The notes: generated from the sequence alone by a model not told the origin. 23,031 nt of DNA from 2-01-FULL-39-28 sp964436165 (GCA_964436165.1 CAYTBY010000018.1:1-23031), one strand, 5' to 3'; positions 1 to 6,725 are shown, counted from the first letter of the stretch. Translations and numbers: made by a program.

Positions 1-146
1 AGGCCCTGTTTCCCAAAGTCTCAACACCCGAAATATATATAGCCAAATTATCAATCAATTTAAGCAATTTACTGCTCGAAAAAAGAAAGGTCTGCGAGAT
101 GGGGATGGTTTTGCTTAATACTGACGGCTCAAAGGTTTCAAAATAG
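1..146 (+). CDS. 3' end of a protein gene cut by the window edge
   Basis: A reading frame is open from the left edge (first full codon at 3) to a TAG at 144-146, giving 48 codons with a plausible protein composition that ends LLNTDGSKVSK. A hairpin terminator follows 22 nt after the stop, as expected for a true gene end, and the next gene converges on it. I do not recognise the family. The opposite strand is also open here but has no ATG and no matching context, so the plus reading is preferred. Confidence is limited because so little of the gene is visible. Confidence 0.45.
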   Translation, partial: ALFPKVSTPEIYIAKLSINLSNLLLEKRKVCEMGMVLLNTDGSKVSK

Positions 147-164
147 AAATGGCACGTAGAAAAT

Positions 165-190
165 AAAAAACCCCAGCCTGGGGTTAAATT
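165..190. terminator. Bidirectional intrinsic terminator between convergent genes
   Basis: Arms AACCCCA (169-175) and TGGGGTT (179-185) form a 7-bp stem with a 3-nt loop. Read on the minus strand the stem is followed by TTTTATTTT, so it ends the NlpC/P60-like transcript whose stop is at 189-191. On the plus strand it lies 22 nt after the stop of the truncated left-edge gene, with only a weak T tract there. Confidence 0.75.
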
Positions 191-578
191 AAGTGGTATC
201 ACTCTTTGCGAAATCATACTTTTTGTACATATCCGAGAGAGAAGAGATGACAACTTTTTTTCCAAAGAATAGAGAACAATGGATACAACAATGATCCGGC
301 ATAACTATGACTACATGCGTCCACGCTCGATATTTTCTAGGATCACCTCTATCTTTAAGAAAAATAAGGTAACCGACGGGAGGATCTCTCAACTGTTTTT
401 TTGTAATATTATATTCTACTGGAGGAACACGAGATGTGAGTTTCGGAATTTTAATACCCACGTGTCCGTAGACATTTCTTACAAAATCTACACAACGAAA
501 TCCTTTGCCGTAAGGATGCCCAATATATGAAGTGGCTATTTGTAAAACAACGTCTACTTGCTCGGTAGTCAGTTTCAC
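189..578 (-). CDS. NlpC/P60-like (CHAP-type papain fold) hydrolase, 129 aa
   Basis: Short single-domain protein resembling NlpC/P60 cysteine peptidases, which cut peptide bonds in peptidoglycan stems or act as amidases. Visible: a GHPYGKG segment (residues 20-26) before the putative nucleophile Cys29 in RCVDFV, a His at 88 in WTHVVIV placed like the catalytic His, and a further His100. The usual D-C-S triplet is R-C-V here, so the family call is by overall pattern rather than perfect motif. There is no signal peptide or membrane segment, so export is not evident. The start is GTG at 578 with an AGGAAGGG ribosome site just upstream; the overlapping ATG runs straight into a stop. It lies 36 nt downstream of the 71-aa gene and is probably cotranscribed with it, and a terminator follows directly. 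Confidence 0.6.
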   Translation of the reverse strand: MKLTTEQVDVVLQIATSYIGHPYGKGFRCVDFVRNVYGHVGIKIPKLTSRVPPVEYNITKKQLRDPPVGYLIFLKDRGDPRKYRAWTHVVIVMPDHCCIHCSLFFGKKVVISSLSDMYKKYDFAKSDTT

Positions 579-614
579 ATTACCCTTCCTAATAAGCCAC
601 CATACTGCCGAAGG

Positions 615-830
615 TTACTTATCCCATCCATACTCTCTGGCCATGGCACTATTTAATGCTTTCCTTGTCTTGTAGATTTGATAGTCGTGCCTAAAATACA
701 GTTTCGCAACCGTCCTTAGTTTGCTCTCATCGAGAATATCCGATGGTCTTTTCTGCCATATGGCATTTCGAGCAACAACATCATCTATACCTTCCTCAAT
801 TAAAATCATGTCAAAAGTCGCTCGATCCAT
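615..830 (-). CDS. Small protein of unknown function, 71 aa
   Basis: I do not recognise a family. The protein is soluble, charged and probably helical (many Arg/Lys/Asp/Glu, no membrane segment, no Cys). It is a convincing gene because of its signals: a perfect AAGGAGG ribosome site 6 nt before the ATG and a strong promoter 41 nt further upstream. It is the first gene of a two-gene minus-strand unit with the NlpC/P60-like protein, so it may be an immunity, regulatory or partner protein for that hydrolase; this is inference from position only. Confidence 0.7.
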   Translation of the reverse strand: MDRATFDMILIEEGIDDVVARNAIWQKRPSDILDESKLRTVAKLYFRHDYQIYKTRKALNSAMAREYGWDK

Positions 831-870
831 CCTAGCCTCCTTTTAACTCTGCTTTTAACTCTGCCCGCAT

Positions 871-899
871 ACTATACTACTCCATATATTAAAAATCAA
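871..899 (-). promoter_or_regulatory. Promoter of the 71-aa / NlpC-P60-like operon
   Basis: Minus strand: TTGATT (894-899), 17-nt spacer, TATAGT (871-876), then a short leader containing two tandem copies of the 12-mer GCAGAGTTAAAA, the second merging into the AAGGAGG ribosome site. The -10 matches the sigma-70 consensus at 5 of 6 and the -35 at 4 of 6, with ideal spacing. Confidence 0.7.
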
Positions 900-942
900 A
901 CGATATCTTACTTTGACTCTAACCAAGCGAATACCTCCCAAT

Positions 943-972
943 TTATCGAGCACAAGGCTATTATCTTATTAT
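943..972 (+). promoter_or_regulatory. Possible promoter of the structured RNA
   Basis: Plus strand TATTAT at 967-972 would place transcription start near 979-981, exactly where the folded RNA begins. The -35 region (TTATCG, 943-948, 18-nt spacer) is poor, so this is a tentative call. It would fire divergently from the promoter at 871-899. Confidence 0.35.
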
Positions 973-980
973 GTATTACG

Positions 981-1131
981 GATAAGCGAGGGTGGGTGTC
1001 TTTGAGGAACATCCCGCAGACGATTTGGATTGGTTTCGCCTGAAAGGCGAACAAATCGTCGAGGGCGAAGAAATTTTTGCCGCTGGAGCAAAAATATTCT
1101 GCTTCCGAAAAGACATTTACCCGAGCTTAGT
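981..1131 (+). ncRNA. Candidate structured non-coding RNA (multibranched)
   Basis: Nested complementary segments fold the whole stretch. Closing helix: TAAGC (983-987) with GCTTA (1125-1129), a GA/GA internal loop (988-989 / 1123-1124, a classical tandem G-A motif), then 14 continuous pairs between 990-1003 and 1109-1122 including three G-U pairs. Inside are two arms. Arm A pairs 1019-1027 with 1052-1060 (9 bp), has a 7-nt bulge, and pairs 1035-1040 with 1046-1051 around a TGAAA loop. Arm B pairs 1073-1080 with 1088-1095 (8 bp, 7-nt loop), extended by 1069-1072 with 1097-1100 past a bulged A. The three G-U pairs would be C-A clashes on the other strand, so the RNA is plus-strand. I cannot assign it to a known RNA class. 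An 80-codon frame starting with GTG at 992 crosses it and runs into the DUF5668 gene; I regard that as incidental. Confidence 0.6.
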
Positions 1132-1161
1132 CGAGAGCGAGAATAAATTGGGGGGGGTGAG

Positions 1162-1180
1162 CCCTTCGATAAACTCAGGG
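1162..1180. repeat. Interspersed repeat of the CCTTCGACAAGCTCAGG type
   Basis: The sequence CCCTTCGATAAACTCAGGG differs at two bases from the 19-mer CCCTTCGACAAGCTCAGGG, which recurs (reverse complement) at 3362-3380 and, with one change, at 3279-3295. Its ends are complementary (CCCT/AGGG). It sits 7 nt beyond the stop of the DUF5668 gene. Confidence 0.7.
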
Positions 1181-1187
1181 TTAACGG

Positions 1188-1400
1188 CTATTCCACTTTT
1201 TTGCTCCAATCGAACCATTCTTTTATTTTTTTGAGTAGTTTACGGCCTTCGTAAGTAACCAAGAGAATCACAAAACCGAAACCCATTATTAAAAGCGGGT
1301 AAAATAGCGACCAGAAACTGCCGGGAAAATTAAGAACCCCTAAATTTCTTAGTAGGAATACGAGTCCGAAAATAAAAATTGCTACTCCAGCTATAACCAT
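1188..1400 (-). CDS. Small membrane protein with DUF5668 / LiaI-LiaF-like TM region, 70 aa
   Basis: Two predicted membrane helices (about residues 2-20 and 28-49) joined by the short LRNLGVLNFPGSFWSLF turn, then a basic, helical cytoplasmic tail (EGRKLLKKIKEWFDWSKK). This Leu-Gly-Val-Leu and Phe-Trp-Ser-Leu pattern is typical of the LiaI/LiaF-like membrane region found in many envelope-stress proteins; the function of a stand-alone copy is not known. The start ATG lies 3 nt after the stop of the DedA gene, so the two are surely cotranscribed and probably translationally coupled. An interspersed palindromic repeat follows the stop. Confidence 0.7.
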   Translation of the reverse strand: MVIAGVAIFIFGLVFLLRNLGVLNFPGSFWSLFYPLLIMGFGFVILLVTYEGRKLLKKIKEWFDWSKKVE

Positions 1401-1403
1401 GTC

Positions 1404-2075
1404 TTAATTATACTCCTGCTTTTTACCGACAACAAGTTTGGCCAGTTTTTTAACCAAGCCCCTGACTTGCTGGCGGTGATGTTTTTCTTTTAAAAAATGC
1501 CAAACCGGCGGTATAAATGACGCAAAAACTATGAATAAAATTATAGGAATAAGATACTTATCTACATTCGGAACCGTACTGCCCAAGAAGTAGCCAAGCA
1601 AGGGCAGACCCAATCCCCATATCGCCCCGCCGATTAAATTATAAAAAACAAATGACGAATACTTCATTTCGCCCACTCCAGCCACTATCGGAGCAAAAGT
1701 CCTTACAACCGGCATAAAACGAGCTAGGATTATGGTCTTACCGCCATACTTATCATAGTAAGCCTTGGCCTTGTGCAGATGATCTTTATGAAACAACATC
1801 GAATCGTTGCGGGTGAATATCTTAACTCCTACTTTTCTGCCAAAAGCGTAACCAAAATTATCCCCCAAAACCGCCGCCGTAAATGTAATCAAAACCAGAG
1901 GCATTATATGTAAGTAACCTTGGGAAGTTAAAAATCCAGCCGTAAACAGTAAGGAATCACCGGGGAGAAAGAATCCTATAAAAAGTCCGGACTCGGCAAA
2001 AATAATAAAAAACAGCCCGAGATAACCGGCAGTTTTGATTAGAGCAATAAGATCAATACCCAATAGCTGTTCCAT
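1404..2075 (-). CDS. DedA-family membrane protein, 223 aa
   Basis: DedA / VTT-domain integral membrane protein, a family linked to lipid-carrier and phospholipid flipping and to membrane homeostasis. Visible hallmarks: Glu28 in FAESGLFIGFFLPGDSLL with the re-entrant Pro38-Gly39-Asp40, the GDNFGYAFGR segment (71-80), and the arginine signature LARFMPVVRTF with Arg119 and Arg125. Several hydrophobic helices follow and the C-terminus is strongly basic. Length is normal for the family. The gene has no Shine-Dalgarno; a TATAAT box ends 6 nt before the ATG, so the mRNA is probably leaderless. The DUF5668 gene follows after 3 nt. Confidence 0.9.
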   Translation of the reverse strand: MEQLLGIDLIALIKTAGYLGLFFIIFAESGLFIGFFLPGDSLLFTAGFLTSQGYLHIMPLVLITFTAAVLGDNFGYAFGRKVGVKIFTRNDSMLFHKDHLHKAKAYYDKYGGKTIILARFMPVVRTFAPIVAGVGEMKYSSFVFYNLIGGAIWGLGLPLLGYFLGSTVPNVDKYLIPIILFIVFASFIPPVWHFLKEKHHRQQVRGLVKKLAKLVVGKKQEYN

Positions 2076-2081
2076 TACACC

Positions 2082-2113
2082 ATTATACTACTAAAATGGA
2101 TTGGATTATTCAA
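2082..2113 (-). promoter_or_regulatory. Promoter of dedA, apparently leaderless
   Basis: Minus strand TATAAT (2082-2087) ends 6 nt before the ATG at 2075, so transcription should start at or next to the start codon. Upstream TTGAAT (2108-2113) is 20 nt from this box, or 17 nt from the overlapping TAGTAT. Confidence 0.6.
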
Positions 2114-2124
2114 TGATGGTATGA

Positions 2125-2253
2125 CTATCTTTTACTGCGGTTAACAACCAGAGAGACCACTGCGACAAGCACAATTATCGCCAACCACCAGAATGTGGTG
2201 GAGTTTAGAATGCTGAATATGCTCGATATCGAGCCTAAAAGCACGGTTTCCAT
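2125..2253 (-). CDS. 42-aa single-pass membrane peptide
   Basis: A frame missing from longer-ORF surveys: ATG at 2253 to TAG at 2125-2127. It encodes a short polar N-terminus, a hydrophobic helix (about residues 21-37, FWWLAIIVLVAVVSLVV) and a basic end (NRSKR), typical of small bacterial membrane peptides with the C-terminus inside. An extended -10 box (TGGTATACT) lies 11 nt upstream of the ATG. It occupies the spacer between the sortase and dedA genes on the same strand. Function is unknown; it could belong to the envelope module around it. Confidence 0.5.
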   Translation of the reverse strand: METVLLGSISSIFSILNSTTFWWLAIIVLVAVVSLVVNRSKR

Positions 2254-2264
2254 TGCTTTTAGTA

Positions 2265-2291
2265 AGTATACCACACCTTATTGAGAAACAA
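2265..2291 (-). promoter_or_regulatory. Candidate promoter for the 42-aa membrane peptide
   Basis: Minus strand TATACT (2265-2270) preceded by TGG forms an extended -10; TTGTTT (2286-2291) lies 15 nt upstream, within the end of the sortase gene. It supports the reality of the small ORF. Confidence 0.4.
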
Positions 2292-2916
2292 GGGAACCAG
2301 TTATCACCAGGCGCTGTTTAGTCGTCCAGAGGGGCGTACAGGTAATGACAGTCAACCTTGCATCAGAAGTCGGCTGGATTACCGATAAATTAGTCGGTTC
2401 GATCACCTTTTTTTCAAAAACTTTGTATTTATATTCCCGGCCCTGCCAAATCAAGATCATCTCATCACCCACCTCAACTTTATCCAGATTATAGAGGGTG
2501 TTGGATGCTGGCGGAAGGTATTTATAACGATGGCCGAAGATAACAGAATTTCCGCCAAGCTCAGGACGAGAAGTTGTCGGGAAAAGCCAGCCGCCCTTAT
2601 TTAGAACTTTTTCGTTATCGCCTAAAAACACCGGCATATTAATATTGCCCTTGGAAATTATCAGACGATCCCGAATTCCGGAAAGATTATAATCAGGAGT
2701 TGGTTTTGCGGGTTTATTGTCAGATATCGGAAACTCGTTGGATGTTTCTATAAATTGATCCTGGAATGTCGGTACTTCAACCATGGCTGAGAGAGGTTCA
2801 TCTTCGAAAAAATTATTTTGCTCAAAAAATTCATAAACAAAAGGTAACCCAAAACCGGCTATGCCAACCACGACGAGAACAAGACCGATTTTTATATAAA
2901 CAGGGTTTTTAACCAT
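2278..2916 (-). CDS. Sortase, 212 aa
   Basis: Membrane transpeptidase that cleaves LPxT-type sorting signals between Thr and the next residue and links surface proteins to the cell envelope. One N-terminal membrane helix (about 8-28) is followed by a linker and the sortase beta-barrel. The catalytic triad is complete: His129 in IFGHRYKY, Cys193 in LTVITCTPLW, Arg202 in KQRLVITG. The TLxTC-like strand and the GDNEKVLNKGGWLFP segment point to the class D/E-like sortases of non-Firmicutes. The gene begins 31 nt after the stop of the VLPATG protein gene, on the same strand, with no promoter or terminator between, so enzyme and substrate are one transcription unit. Confidence 0.92.
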   Translation of the reverse strand: MVKNPVYIKIGLVLVVVGIAGFGLPFVYEFFEQNNFFEDEPLSAMVEVPTFQDQFIETSNEFPISDNKPAKPTPDYNLSGIRDRLIISKGNINMPVFLGDNEKVLNKGGWLFPTTSRPELGGNSVIFGHRYKYLPPASNTLYNLDKVEVGDEMILIWQGREYKYKVFEKKVIEPTNLSVIQPTSDARLTVITCTPLWTTKQRLVITGSLVSQ

Positions 2917-2947
2917 AATATACAGGACTTACGCATAAGGCCTAGAT

Positions 2948-4498
2948 TTAGTCTTCGATGAGGTTTATCAAATCCTTAGGAACCAGTCCAAATCCTATCA
3001 ACATTACCATAATACCACTCAAAGCAAGGGCATTAAATATAGAAAGGACGACATTGCTGGATAAAGAGAACCCCGTAGCAGGCAGAACATTTCCAAATAC
3101 CTCCGGCTGAATATCGACAGCGCCAAGGACAACGGGAGTCGGGCTAGGAGTTGGGGTTGGGGTTGGAGTTGGATTTATTACGTATCCTACACCGCCACCC
3201 CCGCCTCCACCTCCGCAATTAGACGTACAACCAGGATCTGGCGTCGGTGTTGCCGAAGGTGACGGAGTTGCCGTAGGTCCTGAGCTTGCCGAAGGAGTCG
3301 ATGTCGGTTCTGGTGTCGGTGTTGGAGTCGGGGTTATACTTGGCGTTGGTGTTGCCGTAGGCCCTGAGCTTGTCGAAGGGGTTGGAGTCGGACTCGGCGT
3401 TGGGGTTGGTGTAGGAGCAACTGAAGGATCCGGCGTGGGAGTCGAGGTAGGTGTCGGGGTAAGTGAAGGTGTGGGTGTGGGCGTTGGCGTAGGCGTGGAC
3501 GTAAGTATTGGCGTCGGAGTAGGCGTTGCACAAAAAGCATTAATAGCCGTATGGACAGTATTGCTACTAACCCAATTCCAATTAAGTTCCGCCGCCGTTA
3601 TATTTGCAGTATTAGGAACATCGACCGGATCACACGACTCTAATGTCTCTACTTTGGCCTGCCATTCTACCCATCCTGATTCGCCAGGATTTAAGACATG
3701 AGCATTCCAGGTTATGTTACCAGTAAAAGGATTAAAAACTGAATCAAAATATCCAGGATCAACATTGCTTGACTGGGTAGTGCTTAAAAACGTCAAATAC
3801 GGATTTACATTATCCCTAACTTCTACCCCTCCACCAGTACAATCAATATTACCGACATTTTTAAAATCAATATGGTAGATCAATGTGTCGCCAGAATTAG
3901 CTGTCGCTTTATCAACCTGTTTTGTAATATTTAAAAGACATTCCGGATCATTGTTCGGAGTCGGAGCGGGGGTTGGAGTGGGGGTAAGAGTTGGATCAGG
4001 AGTCGGCGTTGGGGTTGGGGTAAAAGTCGGAACCGGAACAGTACTATAACAGAATAAAATATGGCTTATGGCATATTTATCACCGACGACCAGGTGAGTA
4101 TCTCCAAAATTTGAATCGGCTGATTCATAAACATATAAATTGTGATTAGTTGAACCAGCTTTAACAAATACGGCATCAATATCAAAATTAGATGCCCAGT
4201 TAAAACTATTGGGGCTATAATCGCTAATAACGACCTGAAGCGCCCCGTTTGTTACTGTTCCGTTACCAAGCTGTTCTTCGTCAACCTTAAACTCAAACCA
4301 GGTTTGTCCGTCTCCGTATATATCATCCAACTCATTACATTTGGGATTTGTCGAGAGAACCTTTACCGGCTCCACGCTAGAAGCAACAACGCTAAACAAC
4401 GGTTGTAACATCATTGATGCAATAAAAGAGCCAACAAAAAAACTGGCTATAAATTTCTTTATTCTTCTGGTTTTGGGTCTATGAAAATTTAGATCCAT
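2948..4498 (-). CDS. Sortase-anchored surface protein with DUF11-like domain and Pro/Thr stalk, 516 aa
   Basis: Order of parts (numbered from the ATG at 4498): signal peptide with basic start and hydrophobic core (about 1-42); a beta-rich N-terminal domain (about 48-153, with a VFVKAGS...LYVYES core); a Pro/Thr stretch; a DUF11-like Ig domain (about 187-322, starting LNITKQVDKATANSGDT and ending before FCATPTP); a long TPTP stalk; a Gly-rich patch with two Cys; and VLPATG (471-476) followed by a membrane helix and a short tail. The tail is not Arg/Lys rich, unlike Firmicutes signals. A longer frame begins with GTG at 4555, but the MDLNFH start matches the MSLNFH start of the neighbouring paralogous-type protein and leaves a normal signal peptide. 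Two copies of an interspersed repeat lie inside the stalk. Very likely the main substrate of the adjacent sortase. Confidence 0.88.
   Translation of the reverse strand: MDLNFHRPKTRRIKKFIASFFVGSFIASMMLQPLFSVVASSVEPVKVLSTNPKCNELDDIYGDGQTWFEFKVDEEQLGNGTVTNGALQVVISDYSPNSFNWASNFDIDAVFVKAGSTNHNLYVYESADSNFGDTHLVVGDKYAISHILFCYSTVPVPTFTPTPTPTPDPTLTPTPTPAPTPNNDPECLLNITKQVDKATANSGDTLIYHIDFKNVGNIDCTGGGVEVRDNVNPYLTFLSTTQSSNVDPGYFDSVFNPFTGNITWNAHVLNPGESGWVEWQAKVETLESCDPVDVPNTANITAAELNWNWVSSNTVHTAINAFCATPTPTPILTSTPTPTPTPTPSLTPTPTSTPTPDPSVAPTPTPTPSPTPTPSTSSGPTATPTPSITPTPTPTPEPTSTPSASSGPTATPSPSATPTPDPGCTSNCGGGGGGGGVGYVINPTPTPTPTPSPTPVVLGAVDIQPEVFGNVLPATGFSLSSNVVLSIFNALALSGIMVMLIGFGLVPKDLINLIED
3279..3295. repeat. 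Interspersed repeat copy inside the Pro/Thr stalk gene
   Basis: CCTGAGCTTGCCGAAGG, one base from the common CCTGAGCTTGTCGAAGG element. On the coding strand it reads as PSASSGP, interrupting the TPTP pattern of the stalk. Confidence 0.75.
3362..3380. repeat. Interspersed repeat copy inside the Pro/Thr stalk gene
   Basis: CCCTGAGCTTGTCGAAGGG, the consensus form. It is translated as PSTSSGP. The bases on both sides (GTTGCCGTAGG before it on the plus strand) match those around the copy at 3279-3295, so one of the two probably arose by duplication of a stalk segment rather than a second insertion. Confidence 0.75.
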
Positions 4499-4606
4499 CC
4501 CGTTAGAGATAGTGCGAGCACTTACTACCACCATATGGTGGAAAAAACACTGCACTAACTTAACCTATGATTTTCCATACAAACCCGTTAGGGTATCTCT
4601 AACGGG
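4499..4606 (-). promoter_or_regulatory. 5' leader with two mutually exclusive stems upstream of the VLPATG gene
   Basis: On the minus strand the leader opens with CCCGTTAGAGATA (4606-4594). Its first 8 nt can pair with CTAACGGG (4591-4584) in a tight 7-nt-loop hairpin. Alternatively all 13 nt can pair with TATCTCTAACGGG (4511-4499), which touches the ATG at 4498. A perfect 14-bp palindrome CCACCATATGGTGG lies between (4528-4541). The gene has no clear Shine-Dalgarno. The layout resembles a translational switch that opens or closes the start; that role is inference. Confidence 0.45.
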
Positions 4607-4621
4607 ATCCACAATACTTAT

Positions 4622-4650
4622 ATTATACTATATCTATGACTAACAGTCAA
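4622..4650 (-). promoter_or_regulatory. Promoter of the VLPATG protein-sortase operon
   Basis: Minus strand TTGACT (4645-4650), 17-nt spacer, TATAAT (4622-4627). The end of the spacer and -10 (TATAGTATAATATA) is identical to that of the promoter at 6802-6830. The -35 overlaps the arm of the preceding terminator. Start is expected near 4615, giving a leader of about 117 nt. Confidence 0.85.
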
Positions 4651-4687
4651 ATCAAAGCCCGCCTTTGGGCCTGGCGGGTTTTGATTT
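4649..4687. terminator. Strong hairpin terminator after the VLPATS gene
   Basis: Fifteen pairs, one of them G-T, between 4649-4663 (AAATCAAAGCCCGCC) and 4673-4687 (GGCGGGTTTTGATTT) with a 9-nt loop. It sits 31 nt downstream of the stop at 4719 and separates that gene from the next promoter. Confidence 0.85.
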
Positions 4688-4718
4688 ACGACTAATCTTC
4701 GCTAATTAGCTAGTATTT

Positions 4719-6713
4719 TTAGTTTAAATATTCCTTAAGTTTACTCGGCACTATTCCATAACCGATAAACATCATCATCATACCGGTCATAAGAACTGCA
4801 CTGAATAATGATATTATGATGCTATCAATGAGAGGTAACGACGTTGCCGGTAAAACCTGGGCCGTAGCTCCTAAAACCTCGGGAGCTGCTGCAGGAGCCG
4901 ATGGGGGTGGCACTGCCCCCGGACCGTTTATAAACACTCCCACGCCACCGCCACCTCCACCTCCGCCACCGCCATTAGGCGTTGGCGTTGGGGTTGGGGA
5001 AAGTTCAGGAGTTGGGGTTGGTGAGGGTGCTGGTGTTGGAGTCGGAGTAGCCTGAAGAGGATTAAACGCTAAGGGTCCGGCAATTGCGGTATGTTCAGGA
5101 TTTCCAGCGTTGTCAATCGCATTTGCTTCAAAACAATACACTCCTTTTCCGTTTTCCGGCGCCCAATCGTTTTTAGGCGCCCAGGTCACGGTAAGAGGAT
5201 TAACGCTGACAAGATCTAAAGAGATAATTTCTATCGGAATTTCTTCGTGAGGAATTTGAGAACAACTTAACTCAACGAATATATCAAAGAAACTGTCAAT
5301 AAATTGCGCGCCTTGAATCTGATACGCCGTAAGAGTCACATTCTCCGGATTCGGCGTAATGCCCGATAAATCATCAACCGAACGTCCGCCAAGCAGTTCC
5401 AACGAAACCAACTCTGTTTCTATGACCTCGTGATTTCTATCATTATCAAAAGTTGAAACCGGCGGAGTGCAATCATTCCATTCGTTCTCGTTGCACTCCG
5501 GTTCAGGCGTAGGAGTTGGTGTCGGTTCTGGGGTTGGAGATGGGGTTGGTTCCGGAGTCGGGGTCGGTTCTGGAGTCGGACTTGGTGTTGGTTCGGGTAT
5601 CTCTTGATTACCAAAATTAAGATTTGAAACCTCATCCCCATCTATTTCTATTGAGTAGCCATATTGAGCATAGTTACCTTCGTACTCGTCACAGTACTCA
5701 TAAATATCATAATCAATAGTACTCTCGCTGTCGGTATTTGGATATGTTTGAGTCCAGTTATCTTGCAACTCTTCGCAAACATAATAATCGTTGGCTTCAA
5801 GATCAGTAAATTCATAATAACCTTCCGGCCAACCCTCGCCATCACCGGTAGTAACATACGAATCGCCGTTCAACCAAATAGTCCAGCCAGCAAGAGCCGG
5901 TTCTTCTTCGTCCCATTCACCATCACCATTTTCATCGTTCCACTTATATCCAGATAATTTGCCAAGCGGATTCGGGGTTGGGGTGGGCTCCGGAGTTGGG
6001 GAAGGTTCAGGAGTTGGAGTCGGACTTGGTTCTGGAGTTGGTGTGGGTTCTGGTGTCGGAGAAGGAGTCGGTTCAGGGGTCGGTTCTGGAGTTGGACTAG
6101 GCTCTGGGGTAGGAGTTGGTGTGGGACTCGGTTCTGGTGTAGGCGTTGGACTGGGTTCGGGCGTAGGTGTGGGACTTGGCTCGGGTGTTGGAGTCGGAGT
6201 TGGGATACTAAAAGTACAGGTTGCATCACCTGAAGTTTCTGCACCTGGAACTTGGGCATGGTATAGAGTAGCAAAAACTGCGCTAGGAGTAGTTGCAAAC
6301 GTTACTTCATTAGACCAAGTACCGGACATATCTTCTTGGTTCCCACCAGTATAATCGGTGTCTGCTCCCGGAGGATCAGTAATTACAAATGTATCAGGAG
6401 AATCCTGTGAATTATTATCTACGCTCGTACCAGAAGGAGAGAATACGGCAGTATCATATTGAGAAGATAGTCCTGGATAATCGAGGGCTTTCCAAGTACC
6501 GCTAAAGGTCCAGGTACTACCACTTATGACCACGCTGTCGCAAGTGATTGATAAATCACCGGCATCAGCCCTGACCCCAAACACCAACGGCTGGACGGTC
6601 ATAGAAAGCATAAAAGAAAATGTAAAAACACCGACCAAAAATTTGACGGTTCGACTATGCTCACTGCGGGCAGTTCGACCGTTTCCGATAAATCCGTGAA
6701 AATTGAGACTCAT
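4719..6713 (-). CDS. Sortase-anchored surface protein with SdrD-B-like domain, 664 aa
   Basis: Signal peptide (about 20-49); N-terminal beta domain with Cys58 and Cys166 (50-170); Pro/Thr/Glu stalk (171-250); an SdrD-B / Cna-B-like domain (251-372) with GYKWNDENGDGEWDEEEPALAGWTI-type start, acidic calcium-type DENGDG loop and a FGNQ end; second stalk (373-405); an Ig-like domain (406-552) ending in the FEANAIDNAGN motif; third stalk; a run of ten Gly; then VLPATS (620-625), membrane helix and a tail with two Lys. The sorting signal has Ser where Gly is usual. It starts MSLNFH, like the neighbouring VLPATG protein. The gene has its own promoter and terminator. It is a large extended adhesin-like or envelope protein; the ligand is unknown. 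Confidence 0.88.
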   Translation of the reverse strand: MSLNFHGFIGNGRTARSEHSRTVKFLVGVFTFSFMLSMTVQPLVFGVRADAGDLSITCDSVVISGSTWTFSGTWKALDYPGLSSQYDTAVFSPSGTSVDNNSQDSPDTFVITDPPGADTDYTGGNQEDMSGTWSNEVTFATTPSAVFATLYHAQVPGAETSGDATCTFSIPTPTPTPEPSPTPTPEPSPTPTPEPSPTPTPTPEPSPTPEPTPEPTPSPTPEPTPTPEPSPTPTPEPSPTPEPTPTPNPLGKLSGYKWNDENGDGEWDEEEPALAGWTIWLNGDSYVTTGDGEGWPEGYYEFTDLEANDYYVCEELQDNWTQTYPNTDSESTIDYDIYEYCDEYEGNYAQYGYSIEIDGDEVSNLNFGNQEIPEPTPSPTPEPTPTPEPTPSPTPEPTPTPTPEPECNENEWNDCTPPVSTFDNDRNHEVIETELVSLELLGGRSVDDLSGITPNPENVTLTAYQIQGAQFIDSFFDIFVELSCSQIPHEEIPIEIISLDLVSVNPLTVTWAPKNDWAPENGKGVYCFEANAIDNAGNPEHTAIAGPLAFNPLQATPTPTPAPSPTPTPELSPTPTPTPNGGGGGGGGGGVGVFINGPGAVPPPSAPAAAPEVLGATAQVLPATSLPLIDSIIISLFSAVLMTGMMMMFIGYGIVPSKLKEYLN
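5968..6203. repeat. Low-complexity coding repeat (Pro-Thr-Pro-Glu stalk)
   Basis: Short degenerate units of the GGAGTTGG / GGTTCTGGTGTCGG kind repeat across this stretch, encoding TPEPSPTP units of the first stalk of the VLPATS protein. Such tracts are prone to slippage and length change. Similar shorter tracts occur at 3130-3530, 3955-4025, 4980-5055 and 5500-5600. Confidence 0.8.
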
Positions 6714-6725
6714 ACTGGTTTAAAT

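Noticed and set aside
1..160. Open minus-strand frame at the left edge
   Set aside because: It has no ATG start and no ribosome site; the plus-strand frame fits the terminator and gene order better.
992..1234. 80-codon plus-strand frame starting with GTG
   Set aside because: It lies across the nested stems of the candidate RNA, has no ribosome site and runs into the DUF5668 gene on the other strand. The fold explains the sequence better.
4499..4555. GTG at 4555 as the start of the VLPATG protein
   Set aside because: It would place 19 extra residues before the signal peptide and translate the leader palindrome. The ATG at 4498 matches the MSLNFH start of the sister protein.
3219..6354. Several frames of 68-142 codons inside the Pro/Thr stalk genes, both strands
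   Set aside because: They are shadows of the low-complexity TPEP-coding repeats (Gly/Val runs on one strand, Gln/Arg/Pro on the other).
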